Shown piece by piece: positions 43,462 through 52,252 of a DNA stretch of 64,000 nucleotides. The position numbers and the translations under genes are program-made. Source of the DNA: Paenibacillus_AB sp036577625 (lineage in GTDB: Bacteria; Bacillota; Bacilli; Paenibacillales; NBRC-103111); assembly GCF_036577625.1 (NCBI RefSeq), contig NZ_JARBDC010000069.1, positions 62,001 to 126,000 of the forward strand, given 5' to 3'. Within the stretch, counting starts at the first letter, position 1; every line of letters begins with the position of its first letter. The notes under the pieces were generated by a model. It saw nothing but the letters and a program-made list of their open reading frames with translations. It searched no databases and was not told where the DNA came from.

Positions 43462-45747
43462 ATGAACCGGGTCAAGCAAACGATCGCCGCGCGCCGCAAT
43501 TCGCTGTTCGTCAAGCTGCTCGGCAGCTTTCTGCTGCCGATCGCGCTGCTGCTCTCCTTCAACGTGCTGTCGTTCGCCTTCTTCCAAACGAACATTCAAA
43601 ACGAAATCATCAGCCACAACACGCTCAACCTGAACAATACGGTGAACGGCTACGAGAAGCAGCTGCAGCTCGTCGAAAGCGACATGATGCGCTTTTATTT
43701 CAACGAAAAGTTCGGCACGCTCGTCGGCCCCGGCGGCGAGCCGAATTACAGCGCCGTACCGGCGGTCAAAAGCGAGATGAACGCCCTGCTGTCGAACGAG
43801 ATGCTGCATTTGGACAATTTGTTCATCCTGTTTCGCGACCATTCGTTCGTCATGGAGAAAGAAAGCACGACGAACGCGGTGAACATGTTCACGAAGTTTT
43901 ACGTCGGCGACCGGTACGACCTATCGTTTTGGCAGCGGCAGTTCGGCGAGCCGTATACGTTCCGCGTCTACCCTTCGGCCCGGTTCCGCGAGTACAAATA
44001 CGACAAAACGGTCGTCGACAAAGGCGAGCTGCTGCCGGTCGTCATCAAAAACAAATTCAGCAGCCAATATATCGTGGCGGCGCTGCTCGACGCGCAGGGC
44101 ATGTACCGGTCGCTTCATCACAACGGCGAAGACGGCTTCTTCGTGCTCGGTCCGAACGGGGAGACGCTGTTTCGCGCGGGACCGGGCCGGGAGGCAAGCG
44201 GCCTGCCGGACGCCCTGCTGCCCCCGGACGCCCGGTTTCGGGGCGAATCCGGTTACCGTCTGATCGACGACCGGTACTATTTTTACAAAAGAGGGGCGGG
44301 CTCCTCGCTGCTGTACGTCAACGTCGTGCCGAACGAGCGCATCGCCGCCCAGGTCGAGCGGCTCAATTGGGCGCTGCTGCTCCTAATGGGGACGGCCGTC
44401 GCGGCGAGCGTGCTGCTGTCGGTCTGGTTCAGCGTCCGGATCAACAATCCGATCCAGAGCATGGTCCGGCTGCTGCAAAAAACGGACCAGCCGCGCCCGC
44501 TGCGGAGCAGCATCCGCGAGTTCGACTTTCTCGGCAGCCGCATCTCCGACATTCTCCGCGACAATCTCGTGTTCGATCAAGACTTGCGCCGCAAAAACAA
44601 GCTGCTGCAAACCTACGGCTATATGAGCAAAATCAAAAGCATCCACCACTGGAACGATTTGCGCGATCTGATCGAAATGAGCCGGCCGTTTTACCTCATC
44701 GCGTACGAGCTGACGATTACGCGGCCGATGCCGGCGGAAGACCAGGAGAAGACGGCGTATCGCGTCCACGAGCTCATCGACGCGCACATGAGCGGGGCGT
44801 TCGCCGATTCGGTCACGCTGCAGATGGAGAAGGAGCAGTTTTTGTCGCTCCTGTTCGCGACCGACGACGCCGGCGCCGTCACCGAAACGCTGCGCCGCCT
44901 CAAGGACGCGTTCGACCGCAACCGGGAATTCGGCTTCGTCACGATCGCGTTCCGCGCGGCTTTGCGGACCGGAGCCGAGCTGGCCGCCGCTTACGAGGAG
45001 GCGCAGGCGATGATCCGCCTGCGGCGGCTGAACCGCGAGACGCAGATCGTCTCGGAGCCGCCGCGGGAGGAGCGCGACGCCGCGCCGACGTCCGCGCAGG
45101 AGCAGGAGCTGGCCGCCTCCGTTCTCGGCGGAAGCGGCGACAAGGCGGCCGGGCTGATCGGCGGCCTGCTCCGCCAGCTCGAGCAGGGCGGCGCCGGCGC
45201 CGGGGCGTTCGCGGAGCTCGGCAAGCAGCTTGCGGCGCTGCTGCTCAAGCTGCTGCTCGAGCATCGCTACGACATCAGCCGGCTGCTCGGCGGGCAGTCG
45301 CCGTTTTTGCTGCTGAAGCAATGCTGGAGCGTCGGCGAGTACGAGCGGCTGTTCCGCCGTTTCGCGGAGGACGCGGCGAAGCTTGTCCGGGAGCGGAAAG
45401 AAGAGCGGGACCCGATCCGCGACTTCGTCCTCGACTACGTGGCGAACCATTACGGGGAAGATCTTTCGCTGGAGCTCGTTGCGGATAAGCTGAATTTGTC
45501 GCGCGGCTACTTGTCGACCTACTTCCACGAGAAGACCGGGCGAACGTTCAGCGAGTACGTAAACGGGCTGCGCATGGAACGCGCCAAGCATATGCTGAGC
45601 GAGACCGATACGCGCATCCAGGACATCGCCGCGGAAATCGGCTACCGGAACGTCAATTCGTTCATCCGCATGTTCAAGCGGATGTGCGGGCTGACGCCCG
45701 GCGAATTCCGCCGCGTCGCCCTGCGGCACGAGGCGGAAGCCGATTGA
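43462..45747 (+). CDS. Membrane-anchored AraC family regulator
   Basis: 761 residues. Membrane helix about 19-41, extracellular sensing region about 42-300, second helix about 303-325, a HAMP-like linker (INNPIQSMVRLLQK), a middle domain, and a C-terminal AraC double HTH from about 655 (LSLELVADKLNLSRGYLSTYF, IQDIAAEIGYRNVNSFIRMFK). This one-component design is typical of Paenibacillus regulators next to LplABC-type sugar transporters. ATG 43462 behind AAAGGGGAT; longer frame is not supported. Paralogous to 52253-54490. Confidence 0.87.
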   Translation: MNRVKQTIAARRNSLFVKLLGSFLLPIALLLSFNVLSFAFFQTNIQNEIISHNTLNLNNTVNGYEKQLQLVESDMMRFYFNEKFGTLVGPGGEPNYSAVPAVKSEMNALLSNEMLHLDNLFILFRDHSFVMEKESTTNAVNMFTKFYVGDRYDLSFWQRQFGEPYTFRVYPSARFREYKYDKTVVDKGELLPVVIKNKFSSQYIVAALLDAQGMYRSLHHNGEDGFFVLGPNGETLFRAGPGREASGLPDALLPPDARFRGESGYRLIDDRYYFYKRGAGSSLLYVNVVPNERIAAQVERLNWALLLLMGTAVAASVLLSVWFSVRINNPIQSMVRLLQKTDQPRPLRSSIREFDFLGSRISDILRDNLVFDQDLRRKNKLLQTYGYMSKIKSIHHWNDLRDLIEMSRPFYLIAYELTITRPMPAEDQEKTAYRVHELIDAHMSGAFADSVTLQMEKEQFLSLLFATDDAGAVTETLRRLKDAFDRNREFGFVTIAFRAALRTGAELAAAYEEAQAMIRLRRLNRETQIVSEPPREERDAAPTSAQEQELAASVLGGSGDKAAGLIGGLLRQLEQGGAGAGAFAELGKQLAALLLKLLLEHRYDISRLLGGQSPFLLLKQCWSVGEYERLFRRFAEDAAKLVRERKEERDPIRDFVLDYVANHYGEDLSLELVADKLNLSRGYLSTYFHEKTGRTFSEYVNGLRMERAKHMLSETDTRIQDIAAEIGYRNVNSFIRMFKRMCGLTPGEFRRVALRHEAEAD

Positions 45748-45871
45748 CGCGGCACGCGTGCGCGGGCGTGAGAGCGGGAGCCGGAGCGGGGGCGGCGTTA
45801 GCAGTCTTTGAGACTTATCGCCGAAGCGGAGAAACGTTTCTTTCGCTGCCGTCACTTCCGCCCCGGTACCG

Positions 45872-46361
45872 TCACTTCGGCTTCGGATCCGCAAGCAGCT
45901 CCTCCACCTTCGCCTTCATGGCGCACACGACCGTCTTCCGGTAACGAATGCCGAGAAGCAGCACTTGAAGCTGCTGCACTCGCGACAGACGGGCAAAGCG
46001 CGGCTCCCGTTTCAAAAACGAGCGGACGACCGACCAGCCGGCCGGCACCGTCCGCGGCAAGTCGGCGACGACCGGATACCGGCCGAGCAGCAGCCGAAAC
46101 CACGCCTTCGTTTCCGCCGCCGCGCGGTTTTGTTCGACGATGCACGGCGCGAACTTTTTGACGCGTATGCTGCCGCATATGCTCGTACCGGTCCAAGCCG
46201 CCGACGACCGTATACGTGCCGTCCTTGCCGTTTTTCCGGACCGCCAGCAAATGGACGCTGTCCCATACGAGCCGCCGCAGCTGCTTGACGCGCTCCGACA
46301 TCGCCATGGACATGGCGGGCTTGATTTTGCTCAGAGGCAAATATTGTACGGTGTATTTCAT
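45872..46361 (-). pseudogene. ParB-like N-terminal domain protein, frameshifted
   Basis: A ParB-type start (VQYLPLSKIKPAMSMAMSER, ... VVGGLDRYEHMRQH) of 65 codons runs from 46361 to about 46167; after one extra base near 46166 the other frame continues RVKKFAPCIVEQNRAAAETK and ends KVEELLADPKPK at 45872. Corrected length is 162 residues. Read straight, the frame gives an Arg-rich unrelated tail. Either a real one-base insertion or a sequencing error. Function unknown; ParB-like N-domains bind nucleotides or DNA. Confidence 0.7.
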
Positions 46362-46550
46362 CGCTGTCCCTCCTCCGTACCTTTATGCGTATGAGCGCAC
46401 GACCCGTCCTATTCCCGGCGTGCAGACGCGGCCCCCTCTTTTTATTTAAGTATTTACTTTATAAATCAAATGCTTTATTATAAAGCTGCAAACAATACTT
46501 TCGACACCGACGCAAACGCAGCCCGAAAGGAGGAGAACGATCGGAAGCAG

Positions 46551-46898
46551 ATGTCCAACGATTTATTTTCCGCAATCGCCGATCCGACGCGGCGCAAAAT
46601 TTTGGAGATGCTCGCCGATTCGAACGGCCTATCCGCATCCGAAATTTGCGAACATTTCGAAGTCAGCCCGCAAGCGATATCCCAGCACTTGAAACTTCTT
46701 CGGGAGTCGAACATGGTGCATGTGGAGAAAAAGGCGCAGCAGCGTATTTACACCTTGAACACGGCGGCGATGGTCGAGCTGGAACAATGGTCCTCGAGCA
46801 TGCGGAAGCGTTGGAGCCGCCGCTTGGACGCTATGGAATCCGTATTGAAGGCGGAGATGGAAAAAATCCGAAAAGGCGAAGACGAAAGGAGCAAGTAA
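46551..46898 (+). CDS. ArsR family transcriptional regulator
   Basis: 115 residues with the ArsR winged helix: PTRRKILEMLADSNGLSASE, HFEVSPQAISQHLKLLRESN. No metal-binding Cys cluster in the recognition helix, so a non-metal ligand is likely. ATG 46551 with an upstream AAGGAGGAG at long spacing; earlier ATG at 46470 has no site. First gene of a three-gene operon with an SRPBCC and a PhnB-like protein, a frequent Bacillales arrangement in which ArsR represses its own operon. Confidence 0.87.
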   Translation: MSNDLFSAIADPTRRKILEMLADSNGLSASEICEHFEVSPQAISQHLKLLRESNMVHVEKKAQQRIYTLNTAAMVELEQWSSSMRKRWSRRLDAMESVLKAEMEKIRKGEDERSK

Positions 46899-46899
46899 C

Positions 46900-47412
46900 G
46901 TGAATCCAAACGGACAGAAGCAAGATTTGGTCATTACCCGGGTGTTCGATTTTCCGGTGGAGCTCGTATGGAAGGCGTGGACGGATCCGAGATTGGTCAT
47001 GCTGTGGTGGGGTCCGGCCGAATATACGTCGCCGTCGTGCGAGATCAACTTTCGCGAAGGCGGAACCTATTTGTTCTGCATGCGTTCGCCGGAACATCAA
47101 GGTTCCCGAGATTTTTATTCCACGGGCCAATACCAGAAAATCGTTCCGCTGGAAAGGCTCGAATTTACGCAATATCTTTCCGACAAAGACGGCAACGTCA
47201 TCGATCCCGCCGATGTCGGAATGCCCCCGGATTTTCCGAAGGAAGTGAAGTTCGTCGTCGAATTCGTCAAACTCGGCGAGAAAACCGAGCTGCGGATTAC
47301 GGAACGCAACTGGACGATCGGCCAAATGTCCGAATATGCGGTCATCGGCATGAATCAATCGCTCGACAAGCTGGCGGCCAGGATCGGCCACGCCGCGTCG
47401 CTGCTCGAATAA
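46900..47412 (+). CDS. SRPBCC/AHSA1-family protein
   Basis: 170 residues from GTG 46900, behind GAAAGGAG. Helix-grip START-like fold of the AHSA1 group: ITRVFDFPVELVWKAWTDP at the start and ending FAVIGM-like YAVIGMNQSLDKLAARIG. Binds a small hydrophobic ligand by family; one base after the ArsR stop. Confidence 0.86.
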   Translation: MNPNGQKQDLVITRVFDFPVELVWKAWTDPRLVMLWWGPAEYTSPSCEINFREGGTYLFCMRSPEHQGSRDFYSTGQYQKIVPLERLEFTQYLSDKDGNVIDPADVGMPPDFPKEVKFVVEFVKLGEKTELRITERNWTIGQMSEYAVIGMNQSLDKLAARIGHAASLLE

Positions 47413-47441
47413 CCCCATACCCTTGAAAGGAGCTGTTCGGC

Positions 47442-47897
47442 TTGCAAAAAATTGTCCCGTTTTTATGGTTCGACAACAACGCGGAGGAAGCGATCGCATT
47501 TTACAGCTCGATTTTCAAAAGCGCGCGAACGGTTCAAGCGAACCGCCGCGGCGACGGCACGCTCATGTCCGCGACGTTCGAACTGGAAGGACAAACGTTT
47601 ATGGCGTTGAACGGGGGACCCCATTTCCAGTTCAACGAAGCGGTGTCGCTGTTCGTCAACTGCGAAACGCAGGAAGAAGTCGACGACTTGTGGGAAAGGC
47701 TGACCGCGGACGGCGGGCAAGAGTCGCGATGCGGCTGGCTGAAAGACAAGTTCGGCTTGTCGTGGCAAATCGTTCCGACGATTCTCGGGGAGCTGCTGCA
47801 GGACAAGGACGAACGCAAAGCGAACAACGTCATGCAGGCGATGCTTCGCATGAACAAGCTCGACATCGAAGCGCTCAAGCAAGCTTATGCGCAATAA
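47442..47897 (+). CDS. PhnB-like VOC protein
   Basis: 151 residues, TTG start 47442 with AAAGGAG upstream. Characteristic PhnB/3-demethylubiquinone-like VOC pattern: KIVPFLWFDNNAEEAIAFY, FELEGQTFMALNGGPHFQFN, DKFGLSWQIVP. Third gene of the ArsR operon, closed by the terminator at 47902. Confidence 0.87.
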   Translation: MQKIVPFLWFDNNAEEAIAFYSSIFKSARTVQANRRGDGTLMSATFELEGQTFMALNGGPHFQFNEAVSLFVNCETQEEVDDLWERLTADGGQESRCGWLKDKFGLSWQIVPTILGELLQDKDERKANNVMQAMLRMNKLDIEALKQAYAQ

Positions 47898-47901
47898 AGC
47901 C

Positions 47902-47938
47902 GGGAAGGCGCTCCGTCGTTGCGGCGGAACGCCTTCCC
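47902..47938. terminator. Bidirectional terminator
   Basis: GGGAAGGCG / CGCCTTCCC perfect nine-base arms with an inner TCCG/CGGA pairing, followed by TTTC; between convergent PhnB-like and solute-binding genes. Confidence 0.75.
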
Positions 47939-47967
47939 TTTCATTCGCGGCGGCACTGCCGCGCCGT

Positions 47968-49275
47968 TTACTTGCTCAGCTGCTGCTGAATCGCCTGGGC
48001 CATTTTCTCGTCGGCTTCGCGCAGCGCCGTGTTTACGTCCTTCCCCTCGTACAGCATCGAATCGAACGCCTGGTTGATAATCGTCGCGGCCGGCAAATTT
48101 TTGAACGTTTGCAAAACGGCCAGCTTCGGCTTCGTAAACGCCACGACGTTTTTCGACTTGTAGCCGGGGACGTTGCTGCCGAATTCGTTCTGGATCGCCG
48201 TATCTTTCAGCACCGACAACCGGCCGTCCCGGGACATGAGCCGCTGCACCTCGTCCGACAAAATGACGGATATGACCTGGAACGCGGCGTCTTTCTGTTT
48301 GCTTTGCGCGGTAATCGCCAGCGTGAACGAATCGACCCGCTGCCCGACGCCCGGCGCCTTCGGATTTTGCGGATATGTGACGACGTCCCAGTTCAAGTCT
48401 TTGACGGCCAGCATGTTTTTCAGCGTCGAGGTCGAGCCGCTCATCATGGCGAGCCGGCCTTCGTTGAATTCCTTCGTGTAGTTCGTCCCTTTCGGCGCGT
48501 AGCCCGGTATTTTGTACAGGTCGTACCACATCGCGAACAAATCTTTCCACGCTTGCGTCTGGAACACGGGCTTATTCGCGTTGAAGTCCGCCCACGGCAA
48601 GCTCGCCTGATACGCCCCCCGGTAAACGCCGTCCGGCCACAATCCCCAGTACGGAACGCCGCCTTCGCTTCTCGTCATTTTGACGGCGATGTCTCGCACC
48701 TGCTCCCACGTCATGCCGTCCTTCGGAAACGGCGTCGCCATCCGCCCGAACAAATCTTTGTTGTAAAACAGCGCAAACGACTGGTTGAACATCGGCAGAC
48801 CGGTCAAATAGTCGAGGCTGCTGCCGATTTTGATCGATTCGACGAATTCGGGCTGAATCCGGTTCAGATCGAACTTGTATGTCTTGATCATTTCGTCCAT
48901 GTTGTAGGCGAGCCCGAGCTGGACATAATCGTTCAGATTGAGCGGGAAATTGGCGTAAATGTCCGGAATGTCCTTCGCCGCCACCAGCTCCGGGAGCGTT
49001 TTGCCTTTTTCCGCGATGTCGACGATCTGTACCGTAATGTGCGGGTAAAGCTTGGCGACGGGGTCGGTTATATATGTTTTGATTTCCTCGGCGGTCAGCA
49101 CCGAATTGTGAGCGGCGAGCTTGACCGTCACCGGCTCCCGCTTCGCCGCGGCGTCCGGTTTCGCCGCGTCCGGCTTCGGGTCGGCGGGAGAAGTCCCTCC
49201 GCCGCCGGAGCAGCCGGCCAGCGTGATCCCCGCCGCCAGCAGCACGGCAATTCCTCTCAACGAACGTTTTCGCAT
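47968..49275 (-). CDS. Family-1-type solute-binding lipoprotein
   Basis: 435 residues from ATG 49275 behind AAGGGGTG. Lipoprotein signal ending TLAGC, Asp/Ala/Lys-rich linker, then VTVKLAAHNSVLTAEEIKTYI, LVAAKDIPDIYA and FPKDGMTWEQVRDIAVKM, the same family blocks as the SBP at 30348. The longer upstream frame reads into antisense of the nitrilase gene. No permease adjacent; lies downstream of a nitrilase-type enzyme gene and another lipoprotein gene, likely one operon. Confidence 0.84.
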   Translation of the reverse strand: MRKRSLRGIAVLLAAGITLAGCSGGGGTSPADPKPDAAKPDAAAKREPVTVKLAAHNSVLTAEEIKTYITDPVAKLYPHITVQIVDIAEKGKTLPELVAAKDIPDIYANFPLNLNDYVQLGLAYNMDEMIKTYKFDLNRIQPEFVESIKIGSSLDYLTGLPMFNQSFALFYNKDLFGRMATPFPKDGMTWEQVRDIAVKMTRSEGGVPYWGLWPDGVYRGAYQASLPWADFNANKPVFQTQAWKDLFAMWYDLYKIPGYAPKGTNYTKEFNEGRLAMMSGSTSTLKNMLAVKDLNWDVVTYPQNPKAPGVGQRVDSFTLAITAQSKQKDAAFQVISVILSDEVQRLMSRDGRLSVLKDTAIQNEFGSNVPGYKSKNVVAFTKPKLAVLQTFKNLPAATIINQAFDSMLYEGKDVNTALREADEKMAQAIQQQLSK

Positions 49276-49301
49276 GGCGACACCCCTTTTCGTTTCGTCG
49301 G

Positions 49302-50255
49302 TTACGGCTCCATATTGCCCGGCGCGCACCGGTGGGCCGTCGCCCGCTCCCAGTAATCGTCTAGCGGGGTCAGGCCGAATTCGCGGATAATGTCCTGTAC
49401 GGTAAATTCGTCGGTTTCGCTGGAGAGGAGCACGGAACCGAGCAGCCCCGGATCGTGGATGTTCACCTTCGGGCCGTACTTGTTTTTGATTTTGCGGAAA
49501 TGGGCTCCGTTGTAATCGATGTGAATCACTTCGCAGTCCAGGTTGACCGTCCGCGTGACGTAATGGTAATAGTTCGTGCTCGTCGCGATCACTTCGCCTA
49601 CCGGCGATACGATCGAGCTCGTCGCATGCGTATAAATCGAGCCGGCGAAATGGGCGCGGCAGCTGTACGCCCAATATTGCTGCATCAGCCCGCCGTGATA
49701 CGCGGACGAAAACAGGATGAGATCGGGCTTTTGCCGCACGTACTTCAGCCGCAGCTCGTCGAAATTCAAGTCAAAGCAAATGGCGCAGGCGACCCGGCCG
49801 AATTCGGTTTCGAATACGGGCGCGTCTTTGCCGTATAGCATGCCGCCGTTCGTCCGCTCCCCTTCCACGAGATGGTTTTTGTTGTAAACGCCGGCGACGG
49901 CGCCGGTCCGGTCGAGCAGCTGCGTCGAATTGCGGAACGTGCCGTCCTCCAGCTCGCGCACCGCGGAATAGGCGATCCAGCAGCGCCGCTCGGCGGCGAC
50001 GCGGGCGAAAAAATCGCGGATCCGGTTGCCGCGGTACCGGTAATACTCCTTCATCCGTTCGGCGGTATAACCGGACTTCTCGGGCCTGTCGCAGCATTCC
50101 GGCAGCACGATCAGATCGGGCCGATCCGGGAGCACCTGCTCCAGCTGGCGCTCCCAGTAGGCGATCATGCGGACGACCGTTTCCTCCAAGTCCGTTTCGG
50201 ACGGTACCCGCAGCTGCGGAGCCGATAAACAGCTGATTTTCACAAAACGCGCCAT
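49302..50255 (-). CDS. Carbon-nitrogen hydrolase (nitrilase superfamily)
   Basis: 317 residues. Catalytic Glu in VLPECCD (about 53), Lys in VYNKNHL (about 125) and Cys in CAICFDLNF (about 160), all present. Hydrolyses C-N bonds of amides or nitriles; N-carbamoyl or aliphatic amidase-like by architecture. ATG behind AAGGAGGAA. Placed between two solute-binding lipoprotein genes on the same strand with short gaps, so it may process what they bring in; inference. Confidence 0.85.
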   Translation of the reverse strand: MARFVKISCLSAPQLRVPSETDLEETVVRMIAYWERQLEQVLPDRPDLIVLPECCDRPEKSGYTAERMKEYYRYRGNRIRDFFARVAAERRCWIAYSAVRELEDGTFRNSTQLLDRTGAVAGVYNKNHLVEGERTNGGMLYGKDAPVFETEFGRVACAICFDLNFDELRLKYVRQKPDLILFSSAYHGGLMQQYWAYSCRAHFAGSIYTHATSSIVSPVGEVIATSTNYYHYVTRTVNLDCEVIHIDYNGAHFRKIKNKYGPKVNIHDPGLLGSVLLSSETDEFTVQDIIREFGLTPLDDYWERATAHRCAPGNMEP

Positions 50256-50298
50256 TGTCGTTTCCTCCTTGCTCTCTCCAAAGTGATGCGGCGTCTCG

Positions 50299-51957
50299 TC
50301 ACCTCGAGCCCGCCCATTCGTTCACTTCCGCGGTGATTTCGTCGCCGCCGAGCCGCTTCCAATCTTCCGCGAATTGGTCGAACTCGTCGAGCGGCGCGCC
50401 GAGGATGATCCGTTTCATCACGTCCTCCTCCAGCTTGGCGAGGCTCGCCTGCTTGCGCACCATCGTTTTCGTCGGCGATCCGTAAAACCGGTCGGCCAGC
50501 AGCTGGCCGTTTTTGACATAATCCAAAATGACGGTGCCGCCGCCGTGCAGGCCGTTGCGCGCGATTACGGACCAATCCGCCGATTTGCCGGTCAAGTAAT
50601 CCTGAATGAGCGCGTATTTCTCCCGCTCCTCCGGCGTAAGCCGAGCTTTTTCCGCGGCCGTCGGCGTCCTGCCGGCGGATAAAAACGGCTCGAGATGGGC
50701 GGATATTTCCGCGTTTTTATACGATTTGAACAGCTTGACCGGCGCCTGGTGCCAGATCGACGTCTTGTGCTCGATATCGAAGTTGAACTGCTTGTAGACG
50801 GCGTCGTCCGTGTTCAAGTAAAACGTTTTAACGAATTCGTCGGCCATGCGCAGCACCGCTTCCGGATGCGGCGTTCCTTTCCTCACGACCCAAAAGCCGA
50901 TGTTCAGGTTGAGCCCGTGCTGCACCCGCGTCGGCGCTCCGTCGGCCGAAGGGGCCGGGTAGGCGAACCAGCGGCTGTCGGGCGTTTGCGCGTACAACGT
51001 ATTGCCCGATATCGATCCGTATGCCATGCCGATTTGGCCCGCGCCGATCGATTCGTACACTTTCGTCCCTTCCTTGGTTCCGAAATCGGGATCGATCAGC
51101 CCGGACCGGTACATCTCCTGCAGCTTGCCGAGCGCCTGCTTCATTTCGGGCCGGACGCTGCCGTACGCGAGCCGGCCGTCCGGCTCCGCGATCCAGATGC
51201 CTTTGTACGCCCGGTACCCGTTCAGCAGCCCGATTCCCATCGACAACGATTTGTCCAGCGCGAGCCCGTACGTATCGTGCCGGCCGTTGCCGTCCGGGTC
51301 CCGCTTCGCGAACGCTTCGGCGATGGCCAGCATGTCGTCCATCGTTTTCGGCTTCGGCAAGTTCAGCTTATTTCGCCAATCTTCCCGGATCCACAGGACG
51401 GGCACCGACTCCTTCGCCACCCCCGTGAACGGAATGCCCATCAGCTTGCCGTCGATTTTCGCCGCCTCCAGCACCTCGGGACCGGCCTCCTCGATGACGC
51501 CCCGAACGTTTGCGGACGCGTGGCGCGGGTAAACGTCGGTCAAATCTTCGATCAAGTCCGCCCGTTCCAGCAGGACGAGCTGCCTCGGCGTGGCGATGAA
51601 GAAGTTCGGGATGCTGCCGGAGGCGATCATCAGGTTCGTCTTCTGCTCCAGCTGCCCCGGAGCCGTTTCCCACCATTTGTCGACGACGATGCCGAGATTG
51701 TCTCTCAAATGACGCGTCCACGCGTTGTCGTTCCTATCGTCGCCCTGCGGGTATACCGGCGCCGGCAGCGTCGTCCCGACCGTCGACAGCGCGACCGGGG
51801 GATCGTATTTGAAAACGAGCTCTCCGGACGTCTTTCCGGCGTTCGGGAGCGGCGTCTCCGCGCCCGGCGCTTCGATGCAGCCGGCAAGCAGCAGCAATCC
51901 GGCGGCCGCCGCCGCGATGCCCCCGCCCCCGCTTCCCCGCCCGTTGCCGAAACGCAT
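50299..51957 (-). CDS. LplA/YtcQ-type solute-binding lipoprotein
   Basis: 552 residues from ATG 51957 behind AAAGGGGGG. Lipoprotein signal with Gly/Ala-rich core ending LLLAGC, then the long SBP fold with NAWTRHLRDNLGI, KTNLMIASGSIPNFF, REDWRNKLNLPKPKTMDDM. This YtcQ-type protein normally works with LplB/LplC permeases, none of which are here. Divergent from the membrane AraC regulator at 52253. The frame beyond 51957 is unsupported. Confidence 0.85.
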   Translation of the reverse strand: MRFGNGRGSGGGGIAAAAAGLLLLAGCIEAPGAETPLPNAGKTSGELVFKYDPPVALSTVGTTLPAPVYPQGDDRNDNAWTRHLRDNLGIVVDKWWETAPGQLEQKTNLMIASGSIPNFFIATPRQLVLLERADLIEDLTDVYPRHASANVRGVIEEAGPEVLEAAKIDGKLMGIPFTGVAKESVPVLWIREDWRNKLNLPKPKTMDDMLAIAEAFAKRDPDGNGRHDTYGLALDKSLSMGIGLLNGYRAYKGIWIAEPDGRLAYGSVRPEMKQALGKLQEMYRSGLIDPDFGTKEGTKVYESIGAGQIGMAYGSISGNTLYAQTPDSRWFAYPAPSADGAPTRVQHGLNLNIGFWVVRKGTPHPEAVLRMADEFVKTFYLNTDDAVYKQFNFDIEHKTSIWHQAPVKLFKSYKNAEISAHLEPFLSAGRTPTAAEKARLTPEEREKYALIQDYLTGKSADWSVIARNGLHGGGTVILDYVKNGQLLADRFYGSPTKTMVRKQASLAKLEEDVMKRIILGAPLDEFDQFAEDWKRLGGDEITAEVNEWAGSR

Positions 51958-52140
51958 GCTATCCCCCCTTTGATCGGCGCATGCAGCCTCCCTTTCCGCG
52001 GCACGCATCGGAAACCGCTTACAAGCCAACCATACACCCGCTTCGTCCGCCGCGCCAGTATCTCTTTTTGCAATCGTATGCGCTCGTTGCGGCATATCAA
52101 AACATGCAAACAAGTATAAAAAATGTAAACGGCCGCGCTA

Positions 52141-52169
52141 TTGACTTGGGGCTGCGGCCGTATTACCCT
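52141..52169 (+). promoter_or_regulatory. Promoter of membrane-bound AraC regulator gene
   Basis: TTGACT (52141-52146), 17-base spacer, TACCCT (52164-52169). About 85 bases upstream of the TTG start. The 295-base divergent gap otherwise contains no gene. Confidence 0.5.
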
Positions 52170-52252
52170 TATTGAGTCAAGGCGGGATGCGCCCGTCAAC
52201 CGTATCGAATCATCCCGATTGCGAAAGCGTTTCCGAAACGGAGGGGACGACT

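Noticed and set aside
45852..46361. 169-codon frame as an intact gene
   Set aside because: Only the first 65 codons make sense; the rest is the wrong frame of the ParB-like gene.
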